A DNA stretch of 64,000 bases from the NCBI GenBank assembly GCA_030180135.1, contig CM058236.1:58803728-58867727 (forward strand), written 5' to 3'. The notes under the pieces are model-generated. The model was not told the origin of the DNA, did not search any database, and saw only the letters and a program-made list of their open reading frames with translations. The stretch comes from Orychophragmus violaceus (Eukaryota; Streptophyta; Magnoliopsida; Brassicales; Brassicaceae). This document shows positions 22,458 through 34,290 of the stretch, piece after piece. The position numbers and the translations under genes were made by a program. Positions within the stretch are counted from its first letter, which is position 1; each line of letters opens with the position of its first letter.

Positions 22458-22600
22458 GTGTTGACGACTGTGTCGGCAACACAGAGGCTTGCTCAAGTTC
22501 CTGAAGATTCTGTGTTGACGACTGTGTCGGCGACACAGTGGCTTGCTCAAGTTCCTGAAGATTCTGTGTTGACGACTGTGTCGGCGACACAATGACAAGC
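22458..22600. repeat. 54-bp tandem repeat, about 2.6 units
   Basis: Units start at 22458, 22512 and 22566 with GTGTTGACGACTGTGTCGGC. Each carries the dyad CTGTGTCGGCGACACAG (first copy with one mismatch). 54 is a multiple of three, so a minus-strand ORF (22432-22779) passes through, but it has no recognisable content. Confidence 0.85.
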
Positions 22601-22807
22601 TTCACTTTATTGAAACATACATGATCAATAAAATCTTGATGAGAAAATGAGTGAGAAAGAAACAACCTTAAGCATATCAGAATCTGCTTCGGTCTAAGGA
22701 GTGGTAGGAGCTTATATAAAGTGGAATTCAAATGCCAGAAAGGAATGTGATCTTGACAGTCCCTCAACAATCTGAACAAGCAAAGCTGAAACTGAAGTAT
22801 CTTAAGG

Positions 22808-23245
22808 TCAATAATTATCGAGCTTGTTCTTGTCGTCTAAACACGATCCATATTGAATCTCACAACAACTGGGTCCGAACAGTGTAACGTGAAAAGCCAT
22901 GTCTATCTCTTGTCTGAAAATGACAATGTCACCAACTCGTAGATCATGTGCGAGAGCGAACTCTTTCCAACCATCAGTGAGTCTCCGGCCATCTTCTATC
23001 TTCACTTTCCAGGTTATCTCCGACGCGTCTGATCTCAGCTTCGCCCTAGTCTTGTGCTCATTTCTTCCTTGTATATGCTTGGAGAAGAAGGCTATAGGAA
23101 TTGTCTGAGGCAACATGCAAATACAAAACCAGAACCATCTTTCTAAATTAGCTTCTCAAAGAGATAGAGAAAGAGGAGAGAGATTGAGTACCAAGTGGCT
23201 GTGGAAACCAGGAAGAAGAGGCTTGAAGAAATGTTGAGTTGCCAT
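22808..23245 (-). pseudogene. truncated REM gene with one B3 domain
   Basis: Exon 1 (23192-23245) encodes MATQHFFKPLLPGFHSHL, 18 codons. Exon 2 (23104 down to a stop at 22808) encodes one B3 domain (TIPIAFFSKHIQGR, ITWKVKIEDGRRLTDGWKEF, DLRVGDIVIFRQE, FHVTLFGPSCCEIQYGSC). In REM-A the equivalent exon ends at a donor after ENNLG; here it runs into NKLDNY and a stop, just beyond which unrelated repeat DNA begins. All later B3 domains are missing. It could still yield a short single-domain DNA-binding protein of about 115 residues, but I favour a truncated remnant. Confidence 0.75.
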
Positions 23246-23720
23246 ATTCTCTTACCCTCTACACTGCAATTTCATGGTGTAAAGAGTGTTGTAATAAACA
23301 CCTCAGTTCTCCAAGCTCAAGAGAACTTTTAGTGAATTTCGTGTCAACACTTTTGTGGACGATTCCCATTGGTGAAAGCTATCAATGGTAGTTTTTTTTT
23401 TTTGTCAACATCAATGGTAGTTAGTTAGTAACTTAATATACATATTATTATTGTTGAGCTATTTTTTGTGTATATTCATTAAAGAGGGAAGGTTTGTGCA
23501 CTCTGCATGCGTTTCGATAAACTCAAAAGTGAGATTTGACTTCAAAAATTAAGAGTGAGCTGAAATAACTGAACCAGCGAAACTCACTCGGCGTAGGGCA
23601 ACAAACACAAGCATGATCTTAAGTCCTCTTAACACTTTCTATGTGTTTTTCTGTTTTTGAGAAAGATAAAAACTTTACGGATGTTGTTCTCATCACCACT
23701 ATTAAGAGGATTACACTGCT
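23246..23720 (-). repeat. REM upstream region, copy 2 of 3
   Basis: Directly upstream of the truncated REM gene and similar to 9392-9800 and 24530-25020 over several hundred bases, including CTGCATGCGTTTCGATAAAC and GCGTAGGGCAACAAA. Probably holds the old promoter. Confidence 0.8.
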
Positions 23721-24529
23721 TCCGTTTATTCATTGAGGGCCTGTTCGTTTTGTTAACCCAGCGACTGCTCGTGCGATTAAAATTTCTTCACAACCTTTTT
23801 TCTTCGTTATTGCCCATCAATTCTTTTCTTTTTAAGTGACATGTCTTTCCACAGTTCCAACATTCAGTAGGCTGCTTGAATGTGGACTAACTTTTTTAAT
23901 TTATTGACTTTGCTCTACCATTATTTCAGTTGAATATGTTTTGGTTTATGCCTATGTTTTCCACATTAAAAGAAAAAATCGTTGAAGTTTCACGAGATCT
24001 AGTCTATCTTACAAACTTTTTCAGAAATGATACAATTTCGAACATCATTAAACTTAAGCTTATTATTATCCAAAAAATTACAAACCGTTGTCCTCATTGA
24101 CTCTCAACTCTTTGGCAGATATGCCAACAAAATCAATGCTTGCATTTCATCTTCGAACTCGATTTCAACGGATGATAATTGGTTGATAAATCGTGTTGAA
24201 TTCATTCACTCATGCTGCAATATAGCCACATTCTTCCATCTTTAAATAAAAGAGATTCTTCATGAAAAATACCTTGTTACTTTTGTGAGAATTTTCATGA
24301 TAACATTGTGAGCAACGTTCTTCGACAATGTTAATATGATAACACCCAAAACTTGTCTATCAAGGAGATCCCATTTATCATGATCCATCTTCTCAGGCTT
24401 CTTCTTCAATGGTTGATGAAGTTTTATTGCATACAAATAATTTTCAATTTGCATTCACCAAAATGCATAATTTGTACCGTCAAATTTCCCAATACCTTGT
24501 GCCGAACCATTTTCGCCTCCCATTGTTCC
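23721..24529. other. intergenic spacer between two REM upstream copies
   Basis: AT-rich, with small ORFs only. Nothing recognisable apart from its position between two direct copies of the REM upstream sequence. Confidence 0.4.
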
Positions 24530-25020
24530 TGATTCTCTTACCATCTACAGTGCAATTTCATGGTGTAAAGAGTGTTGTAATAAACACCTCATTTCTCGAA
24601 GCTCTAGAAAGCTTTTAGTGAATTTTGTGTCAAGATCTTTTTCCTCAACTTGGAGACGTTTCCCATTGGTGAAAGTTATCAATGGTAGTTAGTAACTTAA
24701 TACACATTTATTACGGTTGAGCTTTTTTGTGTATATTCATTAAAGAGGAAGCCTGTGTTCACTCTGCATGCGTTTCGATAAACTCAAAAGTGAGTTGACT
24801 TCAACAAGTAGGAGTGAGCTGAAGTAACTGAACTAACGAAACTCTGCGTAGGGGCAACAAAACAAGCATGATCTTTTTTTTTGAACAATAAAACAAGCAT
24901 GATCTTAAGTCCTCTTCGCACTTTCTATGGTTTTGTTTTTTGTTTTTTTGGAGAAAGATAAAAACTTTACAGATGTTGTTCTCTCATCATCACTCTCTCA
25001 TCATCACTCCTACGATTACG
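24530..25020 (-). repeat. REM upstream region, copy 3 of 3 (no gene attached)
   Basis: Repeats 23250-23720 closely, offset about 1.28 kb (TGCAATTTCATGGTGTAAAG in both, then the same CATTGGTGAAAG and GCGTAGGGGCAACAAA blocks), but the REM first exon is not present at its left end. Either a local duplication or the trace of another lost REM gene. Confidence 0.8.
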
Positions 25021-25027
25021 ATAATTA

Positions 25028-25546
25028 GAGCATCCTCAAAAGAAATCTCAAAACATTATTTTTGAAGTTTTGCACAGTTTTATTTTTTCTTTTATATTCT
25101 ACTTCTTGTAATTATATATTTTATTAGTTTTAGTCTTTAAATAATTTTATATGTCATGAAAATGTCTGATTTCATTATTTGTTATTTCGTAATCTTTAGA
25201 TAAAAAATAAAAAAATTATTTATCACTTTGAAACATAAAATTTACTGAATAATTTAAAATTTTAGTTATTAACAGAGATTCTAAACTGTATTTTTATTAT
25301 TATTATATGTAATTTAATATTTTAGTGTAATATTTTATAAATTAATATTTTATAATATTTTAATGTATATTTTATAGTTATTTAAAAGATCCTTGATATA
25401 ATTTAATTATTACTAATAATAAAGACTTTAATGCAACTTTAAATAGGTGAAACTTCAAATTTGGGGCTTTCTTTTGGAGATAAACTTTGAAACTTCAAAT
25501 TTGAGGTTTATAAAACCTCAAAAATAAGATCTCTTTTGGAGATGCT
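25028..25546. mobile_element. decayed MITE-like element
   Basis: About 520 bp of AT-rich DNA bounded by GAGCATCCTCAAAAG at the left and CTTTTGGAGATGCT at the right, an imperfect inverted repeat of about 14 bp like that of the Harbinger element at 35708. TTA precedes the left end; the right duplication is not clear. No coding capacity. Confidence 0.55.
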
Positions 25547-25550
25547 ATGA

Positions 25551-26213
25551 GGAACATACTGCTTCATGTTTATCCATTGAGTCTTCTTCTCTCTCTTTCT
25601 TTCCTCTTCACTACTTTCTGTACTGCAAGAATGCCTCAATGACACTAAAAGTTTCACACCTAAGCCTCAACTTTACTAACAAATGTAATAAGATGCCTAA
25701 ACCGCTTTCCCCAAAAGCAACAATCCCCAACAAATGGCTACTAAGAAGAATGCCATATCAAAAGTTCAACTTGTATTCTCAGATAAACAAAATAAAAATA
25801 CTGTGTTGTGAGCTCAATTTTGCTTCCAAGGTAAGAGAGGCATGACCAATCTTACTAACCAGGAATAGACATGCCACCAATGCACATTGCATACACCAAG
25901 AACACAGCCAGACGCCGCTCTAAGAGTTAAGGAGACAACCATTTTTATAGACAATGTTGAGTGGTGTTGATAGCTTAGAACCAAAAAAAAACAAAATATA
26001 TATATATATATATATATATTAAGACCTGAATACCGAGTGATCTAGTGTTCAACATATCATGATGACACAAGATAACGATGAATAACATCAGGAACACAAA
26101 TTATGTATATACCTAAAATAAAAGTATGATTTATGGCTTAGAGCTCAACCTGATCGAGCAACCACCGGAGATATGCCGAAGATCGTCACGTGATTCTTTC
26201 TTGACCATCTTCA
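25551..26213 (-). pseudogene. duplicated F-box flank and 3' end, left part
   Basis: From about 26131 (TTATGGCTTAG) the sequence follows the end of the F-box gene (11105-11175). More distant similarity to 9800-11100 extends leftward, including ACAAATGTAA and ATACCTAAAAT words. Interrupted by the CACTA element at 26217 and resumed at 28118. A TA microsatellite is at 25998-26018. Confidence 0.65.
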
Positions 26214-26721
26214 TATCACTACAAAAAAACAAAGTGAAAAGTGACGGAATTTTCCGTCACTAAATTCCGTCACTTCTATTTCGTCGGTTTTTCAAAATCC
26301 GTCGATTTTCTGTTGGGATTACCGATGGATTCGTGACAAAGGACATCCGTCGGTAATACCAATGGATAACTGACGGCTTAAAAACCGACGGAAAACGACG
26401 GCTTGAAACCGGTGGAAAACCGGGGGCTTTCAAACCGACGGAAAATCGACAGCTCTAAAACCGACGGATAAAAAATCGACGGCAAACTGACGGCTATAAA
26501 ACCGATGGAAAACCGACGGATGAGAAACCGACGGAAAACCGACGGCTTAAAAACCGGCGGCAAACTGACGGCTTTTTAAACCGACGGTTCCTGCCGTCGG
26601 TTTTTCGTCATTTTCTTAATTATATTATTTTATGTTTTATATTATTTTTTATTAATAAATTTTGTTAAAAGTAATGAATATAAATTTTTTTAAAGAAAAT
26701 ATTATTAAAATTTTAAAATAT

Positions 26722-27070
26722 TCATATAACAATAAAAAACATAAAATATTTATAAAACATTAAAAACATAAAATATTCATAAAATTTTAAAAATCCGAGA
26801 AATTTACTTCCTAAAACCTTGTCCATGTCCCGTCCCTGTTCGCGTCTCCGAGCTTGTCCCCATGTCCGACCATGTCCTCGTCTCCGACCTTGGCCATAGT
26901 TATTAAACCTCGCATCAATCTCGTCGAACCTTTCCATCATCTTCGTTTGGTCTGCAAGCAAGCATCAATTATATCGTCTTTAGCTTTCAATTGCGCTTCA
27001 TATTCCGCATGTGTCGGAATAAACCGAGAAGAAGTAATGGACTTCAGTTTTTGGCTCACACTGCCTAAAC
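26722..27070 (-). pseudogene. CACTA transposase-family fragment (Ptta/En/Spm type)
   Basis: Minus-strand pieces reading SRFIPTHAEYEAQLKAKDD followed by QTKMMERFDEIDARFNNYGQ and a basic Arg/Gly-rich tail. This resembles the C-terminal part of plant Ptta/En/Spm transposase-family proteins. Only about 100 residues remain, with a frame change between the two parts. Confidence 0.55.
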
Positions 27071-27519
27071 CAAACCAACGTCCTTTACTCTTCGGTGTTC
27101 TCCGTCGGTTTTTACGGACGGATATGTGTGACCGTCATTTTTCCCGTGGTTTTATTAAAAAAACCAAAAAAAAAACGCTGCACAAGGGGCTCAAACATTG
27201 GTTGTTCAGATATTATGATGGGAGCTTAACCATCTAGCCATTGTGTTTCAATCAAAATATTATAGCAAGTTATTGTACATAGCATTTCAACCATAGGAAA
27301 AGTTAAAAAAAAAAAATCTTAAACGTTTGAAAACAAGTTTTAAAAATGTTTTTAAAAGGTTTTTTTTTTTGAAAAATATTTTAAAACGTTTTAAAATTAG
27401 TTTTTTTAAAAAATATTTTAAAAAACGTTTAAAAAGTATTTTTAGTAAGATATTTGTAAAATTTTAAAAAATAAAAGAGAAATTTTCATAAATAACTTGT
27501 AATATTTTATATTTTTAAA

Positions 27520-27800
27520 GTTACTCAGAATCTGATGTAGAATAATCCGATGGAATAGAGTCTATGTCATCGTCAAATTCTCCAACTGATTCTTCTGAGT
27601 CCGAATTTAGCGTTGTAAAACCAGTGAAGTCAACGGCAAGATTAACTTCTAGTAATTCTTCGACAGGAGCTATGCCGCTATTTCCACTTGGTTGAATGGA
27701 TCATGATCAGAAACTCTGCAAATCTTTCCTCTGGGATTGATTCTAGCAACCATTATCCCAGGGTCGGTCTTGTTTGTCACCCAAGGATATTTGATATAAC
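27520..27800 (-). pseudogene. CACTA TNP2-like ORF, C-terminal fragment
   Basis: On the minus strand the text KYPWVTNKTDPGIMVARINP, then GKICRVSDHDPFNQ and an acidic end rich in Asp and Ser is typical of the C-terminal region that follows the TNP2-like transposase. Catalytic parts are absent. Confidence 0.55.
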
Positions 27801-28117
27801 AAACATGTGTCAAACAAAGGAAATAATTTACTAAAAATAAATAGAGGTTTTATGACAGAAAACCGACAGAAAAGTGACAAATAATATTCCGTCGGTTTTC
27901 CGTCAGTAAAAACCGACGGAATCAGTTATCCGTCGGATTTTATGACGGAAAACTGACGGAAAAGTGACGGATAATATTCTGTCGGTTTTCTCGTTTTTAC
28001 TGACAGAAAACCGACAGAATATTATCCGTCACTTTTCCGTCGGTTTTCCGTCATAAAAACCGACGAATTTTAATCCGTCTGTTTTTCCGTCACTTTCCCC
28101 CTTGTTTTCTTGTAGTG

Positions 28118-28197
28118 TGTATGTATTCCATATTCATAGGCGTATGTTACATTGCATTCCCAATTGATGAATACAATTGAATTCCCGCTAGTATCAA
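28118..28197 (-). pseudogene. duplicated F-box 3' end, right part
   Basis: Continues the homology broken by the CACTA element: TTCCATATTCATAGGCGTATGTTAC through AATTGAATTCCCGCT equals 11200-11262 of the F-box gene. It ends where the 520-bp repeats start, so the F-box N-terminal part is missing. Confidence 0.8.
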
Positions 28198-29035
28198 AAA
28201 TATAATTAATATAGTGGTAAAAAAATAAAAAATATATAAATAAAATGATATAAAAAGTAAAAAACTATCTATAAAAATTTGTGTATATCAAAATCATTTA
28301 TGTTAATATATAATCATATCAAATAAGAAGAAAAAAATATTGATGAAATATAGACAAAAATCACCAAAAAATAACCAAAGCAGTTAAAGAATAAATAATA
28401 GGATAAATAATGAGTTTATAATCTATTACAAGTGCAGGACAATTTTTCTTCTAGTAAAAATATTTTTAGTAAAATATTTATTTATTAGGTTTTGTTTTTC
28501 AAAATTATATTTGGATGTACACATTCTCATTTAGTGTAGGTCTATGCATTTATTTCTTAGCGATGGTTCATATTGGTTTTATTGGGATATATGATTTTTA
28601 GGTAAAAAGTTTTAGATTCATATAAAAATCGTTAGAGTTTTGGTCGGATTTTCGAGTCAGTTCCATCTAGATCCATCTTAGTTTGGTCTTAATATTGAGA
28701 ACCTGTAAATACCAAAAATATAATTAATATAGTGGTAAAAATATATTATATAAAGAAAATAAAATGATATCAAAAGTAAAAAACTATCTATAAATTTTTT
28801 TGTATATCAAAATCATTTATGTTAATATATAATCCTATCAAATAAAAAGAAAAAATATTGATGAAATATAGACAAAAATCACCAAAAAATAACCAAAGCA
28901 GTTAAAGAATAAATAATAGGATAAAGAATGAGTTTATAATCTATTACAAGCACGGGGCAGTTTTTCTTCTTGCAAAAATGTTTTTTAGTAAAATATTTAT
29001 GTTTTAGGTTTTGTTTTTCAAAATTATATTTGGAT
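28190..29035. repeat. tandem ~520-bp AT-rich repeat, left part
   Basis: Unit starts at about 28190 and 28709 share ATATAATTAATATAGTGGTA and TGATGAAATATAGACAAAAA with high identity. The second unit is split by the MULE at 29036 and resumes at 34824. No coding content. Confidence 0.85.
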
Positions 29036-29204
29036 GGGGGGAATTGCTAAAAATGCCCCTTACATTGGTTTTAAATAAAAGTGTACCCCTAAATTGAATC
29101 AAATATAAAACTGGTTTTGCATCCTTATGAAATTATCGCGTTGTCCTTATGACCAATAAAAAAAACGTCAAACGCAATTACCATTATAACCTTCGACTAT
29201 TTCA

Positions 29205-30590
29205 GACTTCTATGGATGTCTCAGACTTCAGACTCTAATAGAAGTCTGACACTGAATTAATTAGTAAATTTAAAATTTAAAATTATAAAAAAATATTTTG
29301 TCAAAACTTTTATATACATAAATTATATATAAACAATTTAGTTGTATATAAATTAAAATTTGATAAAACTGAGTCATATTAAACAATGTTAGTTAAGTAT
29401 GCCTTAGAACCCTACTTTGTAATGGAACATAATGAAACATTTACATATAACTTACATATAACCTTAAAGTTAGTTAGACTCATGGTTTAGGAAATTCACA
29501 TTTGAAAAAAAAAATATTTGCACATGTATGTTATAATGGTGATATAATTAACGAATTTGATGTGTCATATGTGTTTTGTTTAAATACTTTTCGATGTTAA
29601 ATGATAAATACTAAATTTAGGGTTTATCAGACTTGTATAGAAGTCTGAATTTTGGGGTTTCGTAAATACTTTTAACCAAATATGCCTTAAATGGTTACAA
29701 TTGACTAAATTTTATGTAATTTTAATTTACATATGTCAAAGTCCTATGTTTAATTTATGTATCCAAATTTTTCCTCAAAATATTTTTTAATAATTTTATA
29801 ATTTAAATTTCCAACTTAATTATCTCTCAGACTTCTCGTAACATTTGGTAAAATTGAGTCAAACTAAACAATATGTAAGGTAGAGTAAGTTCTAAACCTC
29901 AAAACATGCTTTGTAATGGAACATTTACATATAACTTACATATAACTTTAGGGTTAGATTCATGGTTTACCAAATTTATATATGAAATATTAAATTTGTA
30001 TATATATATATATGTTATAATGTGCATATGTTTAGCGAATTTGATGTTTTCTAGTTGTTTTGTTTAAATATTTTCACTGATAAGTGATAAATATTAGGTT
30101 TAGGGTTTCTTAGACTTCGTCGCGAAGTCTGAATTTTGTGGTTTCTCAGACTTCTTTAGAAGTCTGAGACGTATTTAAGTTGAAATTTAAATTTTAAAAA
30201 TATGAAAAAATAATTTGATATAAATTTTGATACATAAATTAAGCATAAGCATTTAATTATATGTAAGCATAAGCAATTAAATTGTGACTATTCTAAACGA
30301 GTTTGATGTTTATTATAAGTTTTCTATATAATATGATGGTATTTAAGTAGTAATTATTAGATTTAGGGTTTTTCAGACTTCCAGGAAAATCTGGTTCAAG
30401 TATTTAAACTTGTCATGAAGTCTTATTTCAGACTGCATATGAAGTCTGAAATTTCCCGCCTTTTCGAAAATTTTCACACGAAAACTTTTCAAAAAGGCGG
30501 GAAATTTCTGCCTGAAAATTTCAGAATTCCCGCTCAATTCAGAAATTCCTTCTCAGACCGCATATGAAGTCTGATACCGGATATTTTACA
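29205..30590. repeat. palindromes in the left part of MULE copy B
   Basis: Dyads of the CAGACTTC/GAAGTCTG type at about 29205-29250, 29628, 30110-30165, 30430 and 30555, mirroring those in the right part of copy A. Confidence 0.8.
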
Positions 30591-31965
30591 ATTTTTAATT
30601 ATTAAAAATTTGGCGGCAAACTTTCCCTCCAATTCTCTCCTCTTATCTAAACTTATTTTTTACACACATATAACATCTAGAAAAAAAAACCTTCACATTC
30701 TTCCTTTTTTTACTACCTCTCTTTCTCCCTCTCTTTTGTAAAACCTCTCTAAAATTTCTCATCCAAAAATGTTCTCAAGCTTATTCTCTCATATGAGTTC
30801 TTATGTATGTGATTCATAGTTGATTCTCTTTGAGCTGAGAAATAGGTGAGTGGATCGGTTCTGATTTAGTGTTTTCAAAGGTTTTGTAACTGAACCAATT
30901 GAGACTTTTGACATAGACTTTTGGTTATACATTTTGATTTGCTCAAACAATCCTTTATTATCAATTTCTTGAAGACTTGTTCGCTAACTAATGCAAGAGC
31001 TCTGTGTTTTTGCTTTTTCAGGTGCTTGGTTTAAGGTTGATCCAAATGACTCTCCAAAGAAGCTGGAGTTGGGGTTTATTATGTGCTAATGGCTCATAAA
31101 ATTTCACTGTTACGAGGAACAAGAAGTCTGAGAGTCTAATACCAGACTACAACAGAAGTCTGAGAAACTCTCAGACTTCCAGGTAAATCTGGTTCAAGTA
31201 TTTAGACTTCTCGAAATCTTATTTCAGACTGCGTATGACGTCTGAAATTTAAATGTTTTTGAAAATTTTCACACGGAAACTTTTCAAAAAGGCGGGAAGT
31301 TTTTGCCGAAAATTTCAGAATTCCCGCTCAATTCAGAAGTTCTTTCTCAGTCTGCATATGAAGTCTGATACCAGATATTTTACAATTTGTAATTATTAAA
31401 AATTTGGCGGCAAAGTTTTCCTCCAATTCTCTCCTCTTATCTAAACCTATTTTTTACACACATATAACAACCAGAAAAAAAATCTTCACATTCTTCCTTT
31501 TTTTTACTACCTCTCTTTTTCTCTCTCTTTTGTAAAACTTCTCTAAAATTTCTCATCCAAAAATGTTCTCAAGCTTATTCTCTCATATGAGTTCTTATGT
31601 ATGTGATTCATAGTTGATTATCTTTGAGCTGCGAAATAGGTGATTGGATCGGTTCTGATTTAGTGTTTTCAAAGGTTTTTTAACTGAACTAATTGAGACT
31701 TTGACATAGACTTTTGATTATACATTTTGATTTGCTCAAACGATCCTTTATTATCCATTTCTTGGAGACTTGTTCGCTAACTAATGCAAGAGCTCTGTGT
31801 TTTTGCTTTTTCAGGTGCTTGGTTTAAGGTTGATCCAGATGACTCTCCAAAGAAGCTGGAGTTGGGGTTTATTATGTGCTAATGGCTCATAAAATTTCAC
31901 TGTTACGAGGAACACGAAGTCTGAGAGTCTAATACCAGACTACAATAGAAGTCTGAGAGTGAAAA
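30372..31965 (+). repeat. internal tandem duplication of MULE copy B with possible captured exon
   Basis: Two units offset by 793 bp (TTCGCTAACTAATGCAAGAG at 30980 and 31773). Each has a CT-rich stretch, an ATG opening MFSSLFSHMSS, an intron-like gap ending TTTTTCAG, then AWFKVDP(N/D)DSPKKLELG and a stop (about 31022-31087 and 31815-31880). Both MULE copies share the duplication, so it came before they moved apart. Confidence 0.6.
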
Positions 31966-32212
31966 TTCAACATGAAGTCTTATATTAGACTACTTTTGAA
32001 GTCTGAAGTTTGATACTAAATTAGGTGTTTTCTCATTTTTGTAGATTTTTACTGGTTATTAGACTTCTTGTTGAACACATTGTATTGTATTAGATTATTG
32101 GATGATCAAATCAAAGAAAGGAAGTTCTCCTTATGTACTATGCTTGTAGAAAAATACAAAGTTGTATAAATTTACTTTTGTCTACTCAAAATCAACAAGG
32201 AATTTTGTTCAT

Positions 32213-33026
32213 TGAATCGCGTACGACCGTGCGCCAGCGACCGTGGACAAATCGCGTACGACCGCAGGATCGTCGCGTATGACCGAAGGACTATCACGGA
32301 CGTCCGTAAGGACGATCGCGTGTATCCGCAGAAGTACACGTACGACCGCTGAGTCGATCGCGGATGACCGAGAGACGACACGGACGCCCGTAAGGACGCT
32401 CGCGTGTGTCCGCGGATGTATGCGTACGTCCGTGGGTCGACAGTCCACGACCGCATGACGTATTTCACGTACGTGAACGGTACGCGTTAACGAACGTGGC
32501 CGGTTCATGAAGTGGAACGGCTTAAGGATTGTGACCGGTTCTTAGTTGGAATTAGAATGGTTTAGGGTTTTACTTGTGCATGGGTTGGGTCATGTAGAAC
32601 CGGAAATATATTGTTAAGTTGTTGAATTCATACTTGTTTAAAACGAACTTATATGATTTGTGTTTTCAGGAAATGAAGATGATCATGGGGGTGATTCATC
32701 TTAGGCGCGAACAAAGACCAAGTGATGAGTGGTGTATTAGATAGACATTGTTAGGACCAAGTACTTATTAGCATAATGCAACTTGATCCACATTGTATTT
32801 GGTACCTTTGAGTTATTAATAAAATGTCTATTTTCTCTTATTGCTCTTGCCTTAGAATAAGTTTGAATGAATGGAATGAATGGAATATATGAATGAATTG
32901 AATATCGGTTTTGACTTGTCTAAGAATAAAACAATTGGGTTGAGGTTCAAGAACAAAACCTCAACTTAGAACGGTTTAGCTAGTGGAACATCCGTCTCGG
33001 GCTTATGGCCGGGATGGGGTGTTTCA
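32213..33026 (-). mobile_element. GC-rich inserted segment, possible solo LTR
   Basis: Absent from MULE copy A at the same place. Read on the minus strand it starts TGAAACACCCCATCCCGGCC and ends GTACGCGATTCA, which has TG...CA form and resembles the start of some Ty3/gypsy LTRs. Its right half is AT-rich with polyadenylation-like words. The left 260 bp (32217-32475) are CpG-dense repeats of ACGACCG, with two ~82-bp units (from CACGGACGTCCGTAAGGACG, 32306). Flanking 5-mers (TTCAT, GTTCT) do not match and about 190 bp of host element are missing, so simple insertion is not shown. Confidence 0.45.
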
Positions 33027-33429
33027 GTTCTCTCATCATCACATTAGCGATCTTACTGGAAAAAAATTAGCTTATAAACGCTTTACATGTGGTTGTGTAG
33101 CTCATCTTAATCCCAATCTACTTCTTCATTGATACTTTGATATGATTTGGTGTAATCATTTCAATTATATCAACACATTCAATAAACAACCAACATATAT
33201 AATATGGAGTATGACGTTTACGCATAGACATTCGTTCCACCAGCTCGGATGCTACTAGCTACATTGCCAATATTATTCAAAAATTGATTAAAAAATAACT
33301 ACCATATATAAAAATGTAAAACTCACACATAAAAACATAGAAAACTAACACACATTTATAAAAATTAAAATCAACCAAATTAATCGTAAATATTCAATAA
33401 AATACATTTTAAAAGTTTTTAATATTTCA

Positions 33430-34290
33430 GACGTCTATAGATGTCTGATTGTAGTGAAACCAGACTTCTATGGTAGTCTGAAAAAGATGGTATTTTTGCA
33501 ATTGATTTTGAAATGTCAGACAGCGGATGCAGCCTGAAATCAATCAGACAGCGTACGCAGTCTGCTTTGAAAAATTTTGAACTTTTTGTCAGACAGCTTA
33601 TGATGTCTGAGAAAAAAAAGGGTAGTTTTGCAATTGAATTTCAATTGTCAGACTTCTTTGGAGAAGTCTGAAAAAAGTAGAGGGTAGTTTTGCAATTGAT
33701 TTTGAAATGTCAGACTTCGCCAAGAAGTTTGATAATTTTCAGACTTCTTATGCTGTCTGACAAGAATTTCATACAGCGAGGGAAGTCTGATAAAAACATC
33801 GTATTTTTGGTTTTTATCCAGCGTTGACCAAAATTCGATATTTCAGATGTCTATAGTCGTCTGACAAAAGTTTGGAATTTCAGATGTCTATAGCCGTCTG
33901 ATATTTTTTTCCTTATTTTCAGACAGATTTAGAAGTCTGGCGACTTTTTCGCTTATTCTGGTCAACATCTGAAAATTTGGGTCAATTGCAGTTTCTACCC
34001 CCTATTATTTTCAGACATCGGATCCCGCCTGACAAAAAGTCAAAAATCGGTCAATTTCTTGCCAGACTACATAAGAAGTCTGACTAAAAAATCAAATCTG
34101 AATCAATTGCAAAACTACCCTCTTCTTATTTTGACTTCTTGGTGACGTCAGATAATTTTTTTTTTTGTTTTCAAAGGAATTTCTCAGACTTCCATAGAAG
34201 TCTGTCAATTGAAAGTCAATTGCAAAACTACCCTCTCGTTGACCATATTTTTCATCAGACTTCGTGGGAAGTCTGAAATCGTGAAACAAA
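33430..34290. repeat. palindrome array of MULE copy B, main block
   Basis: Reverse-complement counterpart of 14570-15440. Dyads include CAGACTTCTATGGTAGTCTG (33462), CAGACAGCGTACGCAGTCTG (33545), CAGACTTCCATAGAAGTCTG (34185) and CAGACTTCGTGGGAAGTCTG (34257), separated by TTTTGCAATTGA linkers. Confidence 0.85.

Larger units (their letters stand above)
26217..28117 (-). mobile_element. CACTA (En/Spm) transposon, non-autonomous
   Basis: Begins CACTACAAAAAAACAAAGTG (26217) and ends TTGTTTTCTTGTAGTG (28117), the terminal inverted repeats typical of plant CACTA elements. Both subterminal regions are packed with CCGTCGGTTTT-type repeats in both orientations. The 3-bp flanks are TAT and TGT, so the duplication is imperfect or decayed. 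Two transposase-related remnants remain inside (26722-27100, 27520-27800). It splits the F-box 3' fragment. Confidence 0.88.

Noticed and set aside
22432..22779. Minus-strand ORF of 115 codons
   Set aside because: It owes its length to the 54-bp repeat; no start context, domain or homology is visible.
32172..32508. Overlapping ORFs rich in Arg, Ser and Thr on both strands
   Set aside because: They come from the CpG-dense short repeat ACGACCG; all frames stay open because of the repeat composition.
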